Shown: piece after piece, positions 35,645-44,922 of the stretch
How the letters are laid out: each line of letters begins with the position of its first letter
Numbering within the stretch: the stretch's first letter is position 1
Source of the DNA: Rhodanobacter sp. A1T4
Lineage (GTDB): Bacteria; Pseudomonadota; Gammaproteobacteria; Xanthomonadales; Rhodanobacteraceae
Length of the DNA stretch: 64,000 nucleotides
Assembly: GCF_014207185.1 (NCBI RefSeq)
Contig: NZ_JACHCP010000004.1
Coordinates: forward strand, 310,001 to 374,000
Direction: 5' to 3'
Notes under the pieces: generated by a model
What the model saw: the letters and a program-made list of their open reading frames with translations, nothing else
Databases searched by the model: none
What the model was told of the DNA's origin: nothing
Position numbers and translations under genes: made by a program

Positions 35645-36570
35645 GCGGCCTGATCGCACTGGACTGGGGTACATCGAGCCTCCGCGCCATGCGGATGGGC
35701 GAGGATGGTGTGATCCTGGAAACACGTCGCCAACCCTGGGGCATTCGCCAGCTTCCCGCGGGCGGCTTTGCCGTGGCTCTCGATGCGGTGACGCAGGGTT
35801 GGCCTTCGCTGGCACGCATCGCCTCCGGGATGATTGGCAGCCGCAGCGGGTGGCGGGAAGTGGCCTATCTCGATTTGCCCGCGGGTGCTGACCAACTGGC
35901 TGCTGCGTTGGATACCCGCGATGGCCTGACCATCGTGCCAGGCCTGCGCAATGCGCGTGGTCCTGATGTCATGCGCGGTGAGGAAACCCAGGTCATCGGT
36001 CTGATGGCGCTTCACAAAGCCGCAGCGGATGCGACCGTGCTACTGCCCGGCACCCACAGCAAATGGGTGTCGTTGCGCCAAGGCTCGGTGGTCGACTTCT
36101 GCACACTGATGACCGGCGAGCTCTTTGCGCTGCTGCGCGAGCATTCGATTCTTGGCGTCGGTGTCGATGCCAGTGTTACGGCGGGTGATGGTGACGCGTT
36201 CCTCGATGGCGTGCGACAGGCGCGCGACAGCGGAGCAGCGGGCGCATTCAGCCGCCTTTTCGCCACTCGCGCGCGCATGCTCGATGGTGCCTTGAAGCCC
36301 GCCTCGATTCCCGACTACCTCTCCGGCTTGCTGATCGGCGAAGAGTTCCGTTCCATGCAGGCTGACCAGCGCATGCGTAGCGACCAGCCGCTATGGCTGA
36401 TCGGCGATGCGGCTCTGTGCAATCGCTATCGATTGGCCGCTGCCGAATTTTCCATCGAGTTGGCGCCCGCCGTCGACGACACCGCCGCCGCTGGTTTGTG
36501 GTGGCTGGCACGTGCGGCCAACCTGCTTGATGTAACTACACCGATTTCTGCTTCCGGAGCTTCCTCATGA
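35641..36570 (+). CDS. dgoK: 2-dehydro-3-deoxygalactonokinase
   Basis: The enzyme phosphorylates 2-dehydro-3-deoxy-D-galactonate with ATP to the 6-phosphate. The 309-residue protein opens with IALDWGTSSLRAMRM, the phosphate-1 loop of the ASKHA fold as found in DgoK. It continues with GMIGSRSGW, VMRGEETQVIGLM and LLPGTHSKWV, all typical of DgoK. ATGA overlaps join it to the regulator before it and the aldolase after it. Confidence 0.93.
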   Translation: MSGLIALDWGTSSLRAMRMGEDGVILETRRQPWGIRQLPAGGFAVALDAVTQGWPSLARIASGMIGSRSGWREVAYLDLPAGADQLAAALDTRDGLTIVPGLRNARGPDVMRGEETQVIGLMALHKAAADATVLLPGTHSKWVSLRQGSVVDFCTLMTGELFALLREHSILGVGVDASVTAGDGDAFLDGVRQARDSGAAGAFSRLFATRARMLDGALKPASIPDYLSGLLIGEEFRSMQADQRMRSDQPLWLIGDAALCNRYRLAAAEFSIELAPAVDDTAAAGLWWLARAANLLDVTTPISASGASS

Positions 36571-37199
36571 TCGATACCTGGCTCGAACCACTGCCACTGG
36601 TGGCCATACTGCGTGGGCTTACGCCTGATGATGCCGTCGACATCGGCAACGCCGTGCTCGATGCGGGCTTTCGCATACTCGAGGTGCCGCTCAATTCGCC
36701 TGATCCAATGCGCAGCATTGGCTTGATGGCCGAAGCGTTCGGCCATCGCGCTTTGGTCGGTGCAGGCACTGTGCTGACCACAGCGCAGGTTGGCAAAGTC
36801 GTGGCGGCGGGTGGTCAGCTGATCGTCATGCCGCATGGCGATGTCGAGGTTATTGCCGAAGCCAAGCGTCACGGCCTGTTCTGCATTCCCGGTATCGCCA
36901 CGCCAACGGAAGCGTTTGCGGCCATCCATGCCGGCGCCGACGCGCTGAAGATCTTTGCTGCCGAACACATCAGTCCTGCCGTGGTAAAGGCGTGGCGCGC
37001 CGTCTTGCCGAAAGAACTGGCATTGCTACCGGTTGGCGGCATCACGCCGGAGAACATGGGGCCGTACGTTGCGGCCGGCGTGCGCGGCTTTGGTATCGGC
37101 TCGGCGCTTTATGCGCCCGGCCGTAGTGCAGCAGAAACCGGCGAGCGCGCGCGGAAGTTCGCTCAAGCCTGGACTGTGGCGAAGGAGCATGCCGGGTGA
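36567..37199 (+). CDS. dgoA: 2-dehydro-3-deoxy-6-phosphogalactonate aldolase
   Basis: A class I KDPG/KDPGal aldolase (210 residues) that cleaves 2-dehydro-3-deoxy-6-phosphogalactonate to pyruvate and glyceraldehyde 3-phosphate. The barrel shows [12 protein letters not shown] with the conserved Arg, [12 protein letters not shown] with the catalytic Glu, GAGTVL, and the Schiff-base Lys in [20 protein letters not shown] is the form seen in DgoA rather than in Eda. ATGA overlap with dgoK; its stop overlaps the GTG start of dgoD. Confidence 0.93.
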   Translation: MIDTWLEPLPLVAILRGLTPDDAVDIGNAVLDAGFRILEVPLNSPDPMRSIGLMAEAFGHRALVGAGTVLTTAQVGKVVAAGGQLIVMPHGDVEVIAEAKRHGLFCIPGIATPTEAFAAIHAGADALKIFAAEHISPAVVKAWRAVLPKELALLPVGGITPENMGPYVAAGVRGFGIGSALYAPGRSAAETGERARKFAQAWTVAKEHAG

Positions 37200-38344
37200 A
37201 AATCACCAGTCTGAAAACCTATCTGGTACCGCCGCGCTGGCTGTTCCTGAAAATCGAAACCGATAGCGGCATCGTCGGTTGGGGCGAACCGGTCGTTGAG
37301 GGTCGTGCACAGACCGTCGCCGCGGCTGTCGAGGAGTTGTCGGATTACCTGATCGGCAAGGACCCTGGCCGCATCGAGGATCTGTGGAGCGTGATGTATC
37401 GCGGCGGCTTTTATCGCGGCGGCCCGATCCTGATGAGTGCCATTGCTGGTATCGACCAGGCGTTGTGGGACATCAAGGGTAAGCATCTTGGTGTGCCGGT
37501 GCATACGCTGCTTGGTGGTCCGGTACGTGATCGCATTCGCGTGTATTCGTGGATTGGTGGCGACCGTCCGGCCGACACTGCGCGTGCGGCCAGCGATGCG
37601 GTGGGGCGCGGCTTCACCGCGGTCAAGATGAATGGCACCGAGGAAATGCAGTACATCGACTCGCACGACAAGGTCGACAAGATGCTGGCCAACGTCCAGG
37701 CGGTGCGCGATGCGGTCGGCCCGAATATCGGCCTTGGCGTGGATTTCCACGGCCGCGTGCACAAACCGATGGCAAAGGTGCTGATGCGCGAACTGGCGCC
37801 GTACAAGCTGATGTTCATCGAGGAGCCGGTGCTGTCTGAATACCTCGAATGCATCCCCGAGCTGGCCGCCATCTCGCCGGCACCGATTGCGTTGGGTGAA
37901 CGACTGTATTCGCGCTGGGATTTCAAGCGCGTGCTGGAGCGTGGCGGCGTCGACATCATCCAGCCCGATCCCTCGCACGCCGGCGGCATCACCGAAACCC
38001 GCAAGATCGCTGCAATGGCCGAAGCCTATGACGTGGCGCTGGCGCTGCATTGCCCCCTGGGCCCGATCGCGCTGGCCGCCAACCTGCAGATCGACGCGAT
38101 CTGCCACAACGCCTTCATCCAGGAGCAAAGCCTGGGCATTCACTACAACGCTGCCAACGACCTGCTCGACTACGTCACCGATCGCAGCGTATTCGCCTAC
38201 GAGAACGGCTACGTGACCATTCCTGGTGGTCCTGGCCTCGGCATCGAGGTCAATGAGGCCTATGTGATCGAGCGTGCCGAGGTCGGTCATCGCTGGCGCA
38301 ACCCGATCTGGCGCCAAGCCGACGGCAGCGTCGCGGAGTGGTGA
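37196..38344 (+). CDS. dgoD: D-galactonate dehydratase
   Basis: An enolase-superfamily (mandelate racemase subgroup) dehydratase converting D-galactonate to 2-dehydro-3-deoxygalactonate. At 382 residues it equals E. coli DgoD in length and resembles it throughout: [40 protein letters not shown], metal-ligand segments [19 protein letters not shown] and [12 protein letters not shown], the His base in SHAGGITE and [12 protein letters not shown], and the C-terminal VAEW. The GTG start at 37196 overlaps the aldolase stop and has GAAGGAG ahead. Confidence 0.96.
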   Translation: MKITSLKTYLVPPRWLFLKIETDSGIVGWGEPVVEGRAQTVAAAVEELSDYLIGKDPGRIEDLWSVMYRGGFYRGGPILMSAIAGIDQALWDIKGKHLGVPVHTLLGGPVRDRIRVYSWIGGDRPADTARAASDAVGRGFTAVKMNGTEEMQYIDSHDKVDKMLANVQAVRDAVGPNIGLGVDFHGRVHKPMAKVLMRELAPYKLMFIEEPVLSEYLECIPELAAISPAPIALGERLYSRWDFKRVLERGGVDIIQPDPSHAGGITETRKIAAMAEAYDVALALHCPLGPIALAANLQIDAICHNAFIQEQSLGIHYNAANDLLDYVTDRSVFAYENGYVTIPGGPGLGIEVNEAYVIERAEVGHRWRNPIWRQADGSVAEW

Positions 38345-38404
38345 GCATGCTTGCCGCACCAGCCCCTTTCAGTATCGGAGATGAACCATGATCAGAGCCG
38401 CATC

Positions 38405-39172
38405 ATGACGGCACGTTTTGCCAGCTATCCGAGTCTTGCCGATCGTGGGGTACTCATCACCGGTGGCGCCAGTGGCATCGGTGCTTCGTTTGTCGAGCAT
38501 TTTGCACGGCAGGGCGCGCGCGTTGGCTTTATCGATGTCGACGACAAGTCGGCGACTGCACTGATTGAGTCACTGCCTGACGTGGCGCACAAGCCCGTGT
38601 TTGATCGCTGCGATATCACCCACCTCGATGAGCTGGCGCAGAGCATCGATACCTTGCGCACGGCGGTAGGTCCGTTCTCTGTTCTCATCAATAACGCGGC
38701 GAATGATGTGCGCCATGCGCTCGATGAAGTGGATGAGGCATTCTTCGAGCGCAATATCGCTGTCAATCTGCGCCATCAGGTGTTTGTCACGAAAGCGGTG
38801 ATTCCGGACATGAAGCAACTCGGCGGTGGCTCGATCATCTGCATGGGTTCCATCAGCTGGATCAGAAAAAATGCCGCTTTCCCGCTGTATGCGATGGCCA
38901 AGGCCGGCGTGCGCGGCTTCGTCAACGGCATGGCGCGCGAACTCGGCGCGCAGCACATTCGTATCAACTGCCTGGTGCCTGGCTGGGTGATCACGGAGAA
39001 GCAGCGAAAGCTTTGGCTCGATGCGGAGGGTGAAGCCTCGATCAAACGCATGCAGTGTTTGCGTGGGTACCTGGAACCTTCAGATTTGGCGCGCGCTGCG
39101 CTTTTTCTCGCGGCCGACGACAGCCGCATGTGCACCGGTCAGGATTTCATCGTCGACGGTGGCTGGGTATGA
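38405..39172 (+). CDS. SDR-family sugar dehydrogenase, probable D-galactose 1-dehydrogenase
   Basis: A 255-residue short-chain dehydrogenase. The Rossmann motif is LITGGASGIGASF, with the acidic residue of an NAD-type pocket in GFIDVDDKS, then NNAANDVRH. The catalytic set is Ser in MGSISW and Tyr-x3-Lys in LYAMAKAG. In this operon the missing first step is oxidation of D-galactose to galactonolactone, so galactose dehydrogenase is the likely role; L-arabinose or D-fucose could also be substrates. It starts 60 bases after dgoD (an in-frame ATG at 38381 is possible) and overlaps the lactonase gene by four bases. Confidence 0.87.
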   Translation: MTARFASYPSLADRGVLITGGASGIGASFVEHFARQGARVGFIDVDDKSATALIESLPDVAHKPVFDRCDITHLDELAQSIDTLRTAVGPFSVLINNAANDVRHALDEVDEAFFERNIAVNLRHQVFVTKAVIPDMKQLGGGSIICMGSISWIRKNAAFPLYAMAKAGVRGFVNGMARELGAQHIRINCLVPGWVITEKQRKLWLDAEGEASIKRMQCLRGYLEPSDLARAALFLAADDSRMCTGQDFIVDGGWV

Positions 39173-40068
39173 ACACGTCGACCTCCATTGCACACGCGGT
39201 GTCGCACGAGCTGGGCGAAGGCGTGCTGTGGGACGATCGCCTGCAGGCTGTGTGGTGGACCGATATTGGCGGTCGCAAGCTGTGGCGTCTGCATCCGGAT
39301 GATGGTCGCGTCCTGCATTGGGACATGCCCGAGCGCCTCGCTTCGTTTGCGTTATGCGAGGCCGATGGCTGGCTGCTGCTGGCGCTGGCATCGCGGCTGG
39401 CATTCTTTCATCCCGAAACCTTGGAACTGATCGAGCTGCATTCGGTGGAAAAGGATCTGCCGACGCGCAGCAACGACGGCGTTTGCGATCGCCAAGGGCG
39501 CTTCGTCTTCGGTACCTTGCATGAGCCGAAGCAAGGTGCCAAGCACGCGGTCGGCGGCTTTTATCGGCTCAACCATGATCTGACTTTGGAGCGCCTGGCA
39601 CTGCCAGATGTCGCCATCAGCAACAGCATCGCCTTCAGCCCATCCGGAGATCGCATGTACTTCTGCGATTCACCGACGCGGAAAATATTCTGTTGCGATT
39701 ACGGCGACACCACGCTCGGCGAGCCGCGTCTGTTCGTCGACCTCAACAACATGACAGGCGTGCCCGACGGCTCGACCGTTGATGCCGAAGGTGCACTGTG
39801 GAACGCACAGTGGGGAATGGGCCGCGTGGTGCGCTACCTGGCCGATGGCACCGAGGACCGCATCGTCGCCTTGCCGGCACGGCAGACGACCAAGCCGGCG
39901 TTCGGTGGCGCCTCGCTCGACACGCTCTTTGTCACCAGCGCCAGCGAAGACCTGACAGCTGAACAACTCGCCGGCGATCCGCAGGCCGGCTTTCTCTTCG
40001 CCTGCGACATCGGCATCACCGGCCTGCGCGAGTCGCGCTTTGCCAGTACACCGATTCGTGACGCATGA
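39169..40068 (+). CDS. SMP-30/gluconolactonase family lactonase, probable galactonolactonase
   Basis: A 299-residue six-bladed beta-propeller that opens aldonolactones to aldonic acids. The single metal site of the family is complete: Glu17 in LGEGVLWDD, Asn102 in RSNDGVCD, Asn152 in ISNSIAFSP and Asp200 in GVPDGSTVD. It overlaps the dehydrogenase stop by four bases (ATGA at 39169), so the lactone made by one enzyme is opened by the next. No signal peptide, so it is cytoplasmic. Close relatives act on L-arabinonolactone or gluconolactone as well. Confidence 0.9.
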   Translation: MNTSTSIAHAVSHELGEGVLWDDRLQAVWWTDIGGRKLWRLHPDDGRVLHWDMPERLASFALCEADGWLLLALASRLAFFHPETLELIELHSVEKDLPTRSNDGVCDRQGRFVFGTLHEPKQGAKHAVGGFYRLNHDLTLERLALPDVAISNSIAFSPSGDRMYFCDSPTRKIFCCDYGDTTLGEPRLFVDLNNMTGVPDGSTVDAEGALWNAQWGMGRVVRYLADGTEDRIVALPARQTTKPAFGGASLDTLFVTSASEDLTAEQLAGDPQAGFLFACDIGITGLRESRFASTPIRDA

Positions 40069-40138
40069 CGGCCGATGATATGCCGCACGACCATCAGGTT
40101 TTGTGTCTCCATCTGCTTTCCTCCGCAGGAACCAACCC

Positions 40139-41524
40139 ATGAATACTTCAGCGTCACCGCAAGCCGTAGCACGTACGGCGGTTATCTTTACCTGCATTCT
40201 GGCCGCACTCGCGGGCTTGATGTTCGGCCTCGACATCGGCGTCATTTCCGGTGCCACCCAGTTCATCCAGAAAGACTTTGCGATCAACGACAAGACAGTC
40301 GAGCATATTGTCAGCGCCATGATGTTTGGTGCGGCTCTCGGCGCACTCGGCGCGGCATGGATGTCGTCGGCGCTGGGTCGCAAGAAGTCGCTCATCATCG
40401 GCGCGATTCTTTTCGTCGTCGGTTCGCTGCTGTGCGGGTTTGCGTGGTCACCGATAACGCTGATCCTGGCGCGTGTCGTGCTCGGGCTGGCGATTGGCAT
40501 CGCCACTTTCACTGCACCGCTTTATCTGGCCGAAGTTGCGCCAGAGCACATCCGCGGCTCGATGATTTCGCTTTATCAGCTAATGATCACCATCGGCATC
40601 GTGGTAGCGTTTATCTCCGACCTGGCCTTCAGCAGCACCGGCAGCTGGCGCTGGATGCTCGGTATCATCGCAATCCCGGGTGTGCTGTTTCTGTTCGGCG
40701 TGTTCTTTTTGCCTGATAGTCCGCGCTGGCTGATGATGCGCGGTCGCAAGCCTGACGCCATCAAAGTGCTCAAGCGTTTGCGCGGCGACGATGGCGTCGT
40801 CAATCACGAAATCGCCGATATCGAGGAACAGCTGAAGCAGCCGCAGCTGGGCTGGCACCTGTTCAAGGAGAATTCCAACTTCCGCCGTTCGGTGGGTCTA
40901 GGCGTGCTGCTGCAGCTGATACAGCAGTTCACCGGCATAAACGTCGTGATGTATTACGCGCCGAAAATTTTCCAGACCATGGGTTATGACACCCATGCGC
41001 AGCTGTGGTTTACCGCCATTGTCGGTCTGACCAACGTGCTGGCCACCTTTATAGCCATCGGTCTGGTCGATCGCCTGGGCCGCAAGCCGATCCTCTATAC
41101 CGGTTTCGTGGTGATGGCGCTGGGCCTGGGCATCGTTGGCACCATGATGCATCTGGGTATCAACACCAAGGGCGAACAGTACTTCACCGTCGGCATGCTG
41201 CTGCTCTTCATCGTCGGCTTCGCGATGTCGGCCGGCCCGCTGATCTGGACGCTGTGCTCGGAAGTGCAGCCACTCAAGGGCCGCGACTTCGGTATCGGCG
41301 CGTCCACCTTCACCAACTGGGTGGGTAACTACATCGTAGGCCTGACCTTCCTCAGCCTGCTCAACGGCATCGGCAACGCCAATACGTTCTGGCTCTATGC
41401 CGGGCTCAACGTGATCTTCATCGGTCTCACTTTCTGGCTCGTCCCAGAGACAAAGGGCGTGACGCTGGAACAGATCGAAACCAAGCTGATGGCCGGCAAG
41501 CCACTGCGCGAGATTGGTCAATAA
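40139..41524 (+). CDS. Sugar:H+ symporter of the sugar porter family (GalP-like)
   Basis: A twelve-helix MFS sugar porter of 461 residues, near the length of E. coli GalP (464). Signature motifs are SALGRKKSLIIGA, PDSPRWLMMRGR, LQLIQQFTGINVVMYYAPKIF (first 20 residues quoted loosely; the QxxGxNxxxYY sugar-binding core), DRLGRKPILY and VPETKGVTLEQIE. The start at 40139 has GCAGGAA at the right distance. As the last gene of the operon it should bring D-galactose or a related sugar into the cell for the dehydrogenase. A strong terminator follows. Confidence 0.92.
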   Translation: MNTSASPQAVARTAVIFTCILAALAGLMFGLDIGVISGATQFIQKDFAINDKTVEHIVSAMMFGAALGALGAAWMSSALGRKKSLIIGAILFVVGSLLCGFAWSPITLILARVVLGLAIGIATFTAPLYLAEVAPEHIRGSMISLYQLMITIGIVVAFISDLAFSSTGSWRWMLGIIAIPGVLFLFGVFFLPDSPRWLMMRGRKPDAIKVLKRLRGDDGVVNHEIADIEEQLKQPQLGWHLFKENSNFRRSVGLGVLLQLIQQFTGINVVMYYAPKIFQTMGYDTHAQLWFTAIVGLTNVLATFIAIGLVDRLGRKPILYTGFVVMALGLGIVGTMMHLGINTKGEQYFTVGMLLLFIVGFAMSAGPLIWTLCSEVQPLKGRDFGIGASTFTNWVGNYIVGLTFLSLLNGIGNANTFWLYAGLNVIFIGLTFWLVPETKGVTLEQIETKLMAGKPLREIGQ

Positions 41525-41557
41525 AGATGAGTCAGTAAAGCAATAGGTGAAAAGAAG

Positions 41558-41585
41558 AACGCCGGCCTCGTGCCGGCGTTTTTAT
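41558..41585 (+). terminator. Rho-independent terminator of the galactose operon
   Basis: AACGCCGGC and GCCGGCGTT form a perfect 9-base-pair stem with a CTCGT loop followed by TTTTA, 33 bases after the transporter stop. Confidence 0.9.
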
Positions 41586-41615
41586 GGTTGCAATGCGCAT
41601 GCATGGCCAGCCTTG

Positions 41616-42089
41616 TCATGTCGCTAAAGCGAGTGCCTTCGGTACGTTGCTATCGATCCAATCGGTGATGAACACTTCGAGCGCCACGCGTTGTGGAACC
41701 TCGATACCTGCGTTCCGCACGAACGAGGCGGCAGCCTTGACTAAGGATTGCTTCGACAGACTGGACGCTTGTCGGGCGGCGGCCTGCTTCTGCCGAAGGT
41801 GGATCGTATGAGGGGACGGTTGCCCAGGCTTGGCAAACTTCTGGTAACGACGCAGCTCGTCGGCCGCCAGTTCCGTGTCGAATGAGGCCTGCAACATGGC
41901 CTTTCGGGCTTTGAGCAGATGGATAAGGTCATCCGCAGCTTTCGTCAGTGCCCCGGTCCCATCCGAAGCCAACAGAATGCGGGCAAGGGGCGGTGGCAAC
42001 GACGCGCCTTCGACCAAGGGAGTGGATGCGCCGAGAAGCTCCAGATGATTGAGGAAGTCTGCCTGGAGAAAGGGTTTCTGCGTTGCCAT
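41616..42089 (-). CDS. Hypothetical protein
   Basis: A 157-residue soluble protein beginning MATQKPFLQADFLNHLELLG. It is predicted mostly helical and has a Lys/Gln/Ala-rich central part (KQAAARQASSLSKQSLVKAA) that could be a coiled coil or nucleic-acid-facing helix. No family recognised. It begins one base after the stop of the FMN-binding protein, so the two form an operon. Starting at 42089 is preferred because of this junction. Confidence 0.6.
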   Translation of the reverse strand: MATQKPFLQADFLNHLELLGASTPLVEGASLPPPLARILLASDGTGALTKAADDLIHLLKARKAMLQASFDTELAADELRRYQKFAKPGQPSPHTIHLRQKQAAARQASSLSKQSLVKAAASFVRNAGIEVPQRVALEVFITDWIDSNVPKALALAT

Positions 42090-42090
42090 G

Positions 42091-42774
42091 CTACCGAAGA
42101 CGCCCGGAAGCAATTAACGCAGCCAGCGGTTCGGGCAGTTTGATTGAATCAGGCACCTCGGGTGCCCTCTGACTTTCGGCCAGAGTAGTGCGTGCAGGTA
42201 TGACGCCCGCCCAGACGGGAACATGCGATTCGTCGGCGTCTGATGGAGGGCCAGTACGGGCTTTTACCGTTGCCTCATCGATGTCCATCCACAGCACGGA
42301 AGTTGCTCTCAGCTCCTTTTCTGTCACCGGTCGCAAGGTATCCCAGCGCCCCGGGAAAAGGCCGTCCATGAAATCTCTGAGTGTTTCCGCCCGTTCTTCG
42401 ATGCTCTCCACCACGCGTGCCGTGCCAAATAGCATGGCCGATCGGTAGTTGACCGCATGATTGAAGGCTGAGCGTGCCAATACATAGCCATCGACCATGC
42501 TGCAAGTCATGCAGGTCCGTGTGCCATCGACTTGCCTCAGGAATCGACTCCCAACCGAGCCATGCCAATAGATGCGGTTGCCTTTCCTCCAATGCATGGT
42601 TGGCGTCACGAATGGCGCGCCGTCAATCACGTAGCCAATGTGACACAACGGAGCAGCGTCCACGACGGCATACACGTCCGAACGCAGGTAGCTTCCACGA
42701 TGTGGTTCGCGCCTGATTCTGCTTCGATCAGTCTTTGGAAAACTGATATCGCTATCCGATGCTGGTTTGGACAT
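42091..42774 (-). CDS. Pyridoxamine 5'-phosphate oxidase family (FMN split-barrel) protein
   Basis: A 227-residue protein of the flavin-binding split-barrel group. The opening RSRIRREPHRGSYLRSDVYA, then LCHIGYVIDGAPFVTPTMHW, YWHGSVGSRFLR and FNHAVNYRSAMLFGTARVVE, match a widespread PNPOx-like family related to nitroimidazole-resistance (NimA-like) proteins. It is probably an FMN-dependent reductase or binder, not the PdxH enzyme of B6 synthesis. Cytoplasmic. It is followed at once by a hypothetical gene on the same strand. Confidence 0.85.
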   Translation of the reverse strand: MSKPASDSDISFPKTDRSRIRREPHRGSYLRSDVYAVVDAAPLCHIGYVIDGAPFVTPTMHWRKGNRIYWHGSVGSRFLRQVDGTRTCMTCSMVDGYVLARSAFNHAVNYRSAMLFGTARVVESIEERAETLRDFMDGLFPGRWDTLRPVTEKELRATSVLWMDIDEATVKARTGPPSDADESHVPVWAGVIPARTTLAESQRAPEVPDSIKLPEPLAALIASGRLR

Positions 42775-43225
42775 GGACTGCCTTTTCTATTGATGACGCG
42801 TAGCTGGCCGAGCGGGCCCCAAGCATTCACGGCTACTTTCGCTTTTATCGAACACTCTGATATCCGGTTGACGAGTTCTATTCAGACAGCGCCCCCTTTC
42901 CTGATCCTTCCGTAGCTGAATGGCAGTGCCTGCTCGGCTCGAAAGGGGCATGACGAGCTTTCCGTGGGGTCGCCCGCGTAGTTCGTGAATACCCGCTCAG
43001 GTGATTGGTGTGCGCGCTCAAACCCGGTTGCCGGCATCGAGCTATTTCTCTCTTCCAGCCAGTGTGCAGGCTCTCCTTCAGGTTGCCGCTGCAAGCTAAT
43101 TGCCCGCTGATTTCTTCACGGCAACCCTTTGTGAGCGCTGATTTGCTCCGCCGATTTCAATTTTCGACTCCGAAGACGTCTTGGAAAGGACATAGGCATA
43201 ACACGGGTCAAATGCATTGAACGAG
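42775..43225. other. Gene-free stretch before virK
   Basis: About 450 bases without a supported gene. A 70-residue minus-strand frame (42882-43094) has no recognisable motif. The last 100 bases are AT-richer and should hold the promoter of the VirK-sigma factor genes; no clear Fur-box or sigma motif could be picked out by eye. Confidence 0.4.
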
Positions 43226-44389
43226 ATGAGCAAATTGCCCGGAACGGGAGCAGCCCAATTCGGGGGCATTTTTTCGGCTGGCCGCTTTTCGCAGTCACGA
43301 GCGCTGGAAGAGTCGCCAGCGTTTGAAGAAAGTCTCGGAAGCGCCCTCGGTCGACTCGGTAGATGGGTATTCAAACGATCAGGCGTGAGTTACTTCTCAG
43401 GCGTCTTCCATGCGATGGCATATCTGTTGCGTTCTTTGCGTGGCCGGTTCGACTGGCACGGCACCCCGCTGAAACGCGGATTGATTGCGACCAAATACAT
43501 CGTGCGTACGCTGAGCATGCCACGGCAGCATGTAAGCCACTTGAGCTTCATTTACGGCAATCGACGCCTGGATGGCTATCGATGCAGGGATCCGCGGTTG
43601 TTGGAGCGCCATTTCCATCGTTATATGCATGTGCAGTGGAACCGTCAGGCACGGCTGCAGAGCATTCGGCAGCATTACCGTTTTGCACTCACTGAGTTGC
43701 CAAGTCTGCTGTTCGAGGCAATTTACATTTACGGCAACGCGACACTCGGCTATTTGACCTTGAAAGACGGCAGCCAGCTCAAAATATGTCTGCAGCCACC
43801 GATTTTCCTCGGCTGCGAAGGCGAGTTGTGCCTGCAGCTCAGCGATGTTCGCGACCGTCCGCTCTATCGCATCGTGTTCAGCGTGATCGACGCTGATCCC
43901 ACCATCGCCATTGGCTGTTTACAGGGGCCGGACGGTGCAGAGGCGAAGGACACGGTTCGTGATCTGACGCGGAATATGTATGGCATGCGTCCCAAGCAGC
44001 TTATGCTTTCATTGGTCTATGCGTTTGCTCGACACCATGGAATAGAGCGCATAGTGGCGGTAGGTAACGCCGCGCATCCTCTGCGTCGTGCGCGAAGCGT
44101 TTTTCAGGCCGACTATGACGCATTCTGGCTGGAGCAAAAGGGTCATGATGGCGGGGATGGCTGGTTCGTACTGCCTGGCATGCCGATTCGTAAAACAGAG
44201 GCCGACGTCGCCAGTAACCATCGCTCGGCATTTCGTCGGCGCGAAGCGCTGCGGATAGAGGCCGAGCAGTTATTGACCGCAACGCTGGAGATTTTTCCCG
44301 TGCATCGTGTCAAGACCGTTCCAGCGTACGAGTTAGAATCGCTCGAATCGTCGCCATGTGATCGTCTGGAAGCCTCGTGGATACATTAG
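43226..44389 (+). CDS. VirK/YbjX (DUF535) family protein
   Basis: A 387-residue cytoplasmic protein of the DUF535 family. Typical features are HVSHLSFIYGNRRLDGYRC, the LRSLRGRFDWHG segment, EGELCLQLSDVRDRPLYRI with FSVIDADPTIAIGCLQGPDG, and the C-terminal RRREALRIEAEQLL. Relatives include VirK of Shigella and Salmonella (virulence, resistance to antimicrobial peptides) and YbjX; the biochemical activity is not established. It starts at ATG 43226 (a TTG nine bases earlier is possible). Its 3' end overlaps the FecI-type sigma-factor gene by 13 bases, an odd pairing. Confidence 0.83.
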   Translation: MSKLPGTGAAQFGGIFSAGRFSQSRALEESPAFEESLGSALGRLGRWVFKRSGVSYFSGVFHAMAYLLRSLRGRFDWHGTPLKRGLIATKYIVRTLSMPRQHVSHLSFIYGNRRLDGYRCRDPRLLERHFHRYMHVQWNRQARLQSIRQHYRFALTELPSLLFEAIYIYGNATLGYLTLKDGSQLKICLQPPIFLGCEGELCLQLSDVRDRPLYRIVFSVIDADPTIAIGCLQGPDGAEAKDTVRDLTRNMYGMRPKQLMLSLVYAFARHHGIERIVAVGNAAHPLRRARSVFQADYDAFWLEQKGHDGGDGWFVLPGMPIRKTEADVASNHRSAFRRREALRIEAEQLLTATLEIFPVHRVKTVPAYELESLESSPCDRLEASWIH

Positions 44390-44922
44390 GCAAGCCCACT
44401 GACTTGGACACATCGACTGAACAGGCCGCTCGCGTGGCGGCTTTGTTCCGCGAACACAATCGCGCGTTGATTGCCTTTTTGCAATGTCGGCTCAATTCGT
44501 TTTCCGACGCCCAGGAGATCGCCCAGGAGGCTTATGTGCGCATGCTCACATTGGAGCGTCCTGATGAGGTTGTTTCCCAACGTGCTTACTTATTCCGGAT
44601 CGCATCGAATCTTGCCCTGGACAGATTGCGCATGCGCAAGGTGCGAAACGATATGCCAATTGAACTGCCCGCCGATGAATTGCACCTTCCTCCCGTACCC
44701 GAGCGCCATGTAACGACAGGCGAGCAATGGCGGGAACTACGCAAAGCGCTTCGCGAGCTGCCAGCGAAAACCAGTCAGGCGTTTGTCATGCATGTAATCG
44801 AAGGGCGCGATTTCCACATCGTTGCGCAGGTGATGAAACTCAGCGAGCGCATGGTGCGCTATCACGTTACTAATGCATTGGCCCACTGTCGCGCGCGTGT
44901 CGACGAAATGGAGATACCGTGA
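44377..44922 (+). CDS. fecI: FecI-type ECF sigma factor
   Basis: A 181-residue extracytoplasmic-function sigma factor. Region 2 is visible as HNRALIAFLQCRLNSFSDAQ, AQEAYVRMLTLERP and RAYLFRIASNLALDRLRMRK; region 4 as LRELPAKTSQAFVMHVIEG, with the helix-turn-helix HIVAQVMKLSERMVRYHVTN. The AYLFRIASNLALD form is characteristic of FecI-like iron-starvation sigma factors. It starts at GTG 44377 inside the virK gene and overlaps the FecR gene. It should transcribe the downstream receptor when FecR signals. Confidence 0.92.
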   Translation: MDTLGKPTDLDTSTEQAARVAALFREHNRALIAFLQCRLNSFSDAQEIAQEAYVRMLTLERPDEVVSQRAYLFRIASNLALDRLRMRKVRNDMPIELPADELHLPPVPERHVTTGEQWRELRKALRELPAKTSQAFVMHVIEGRDFHIVAQVMKLSERMVRYHVTNALAHCRARVDEMEIP

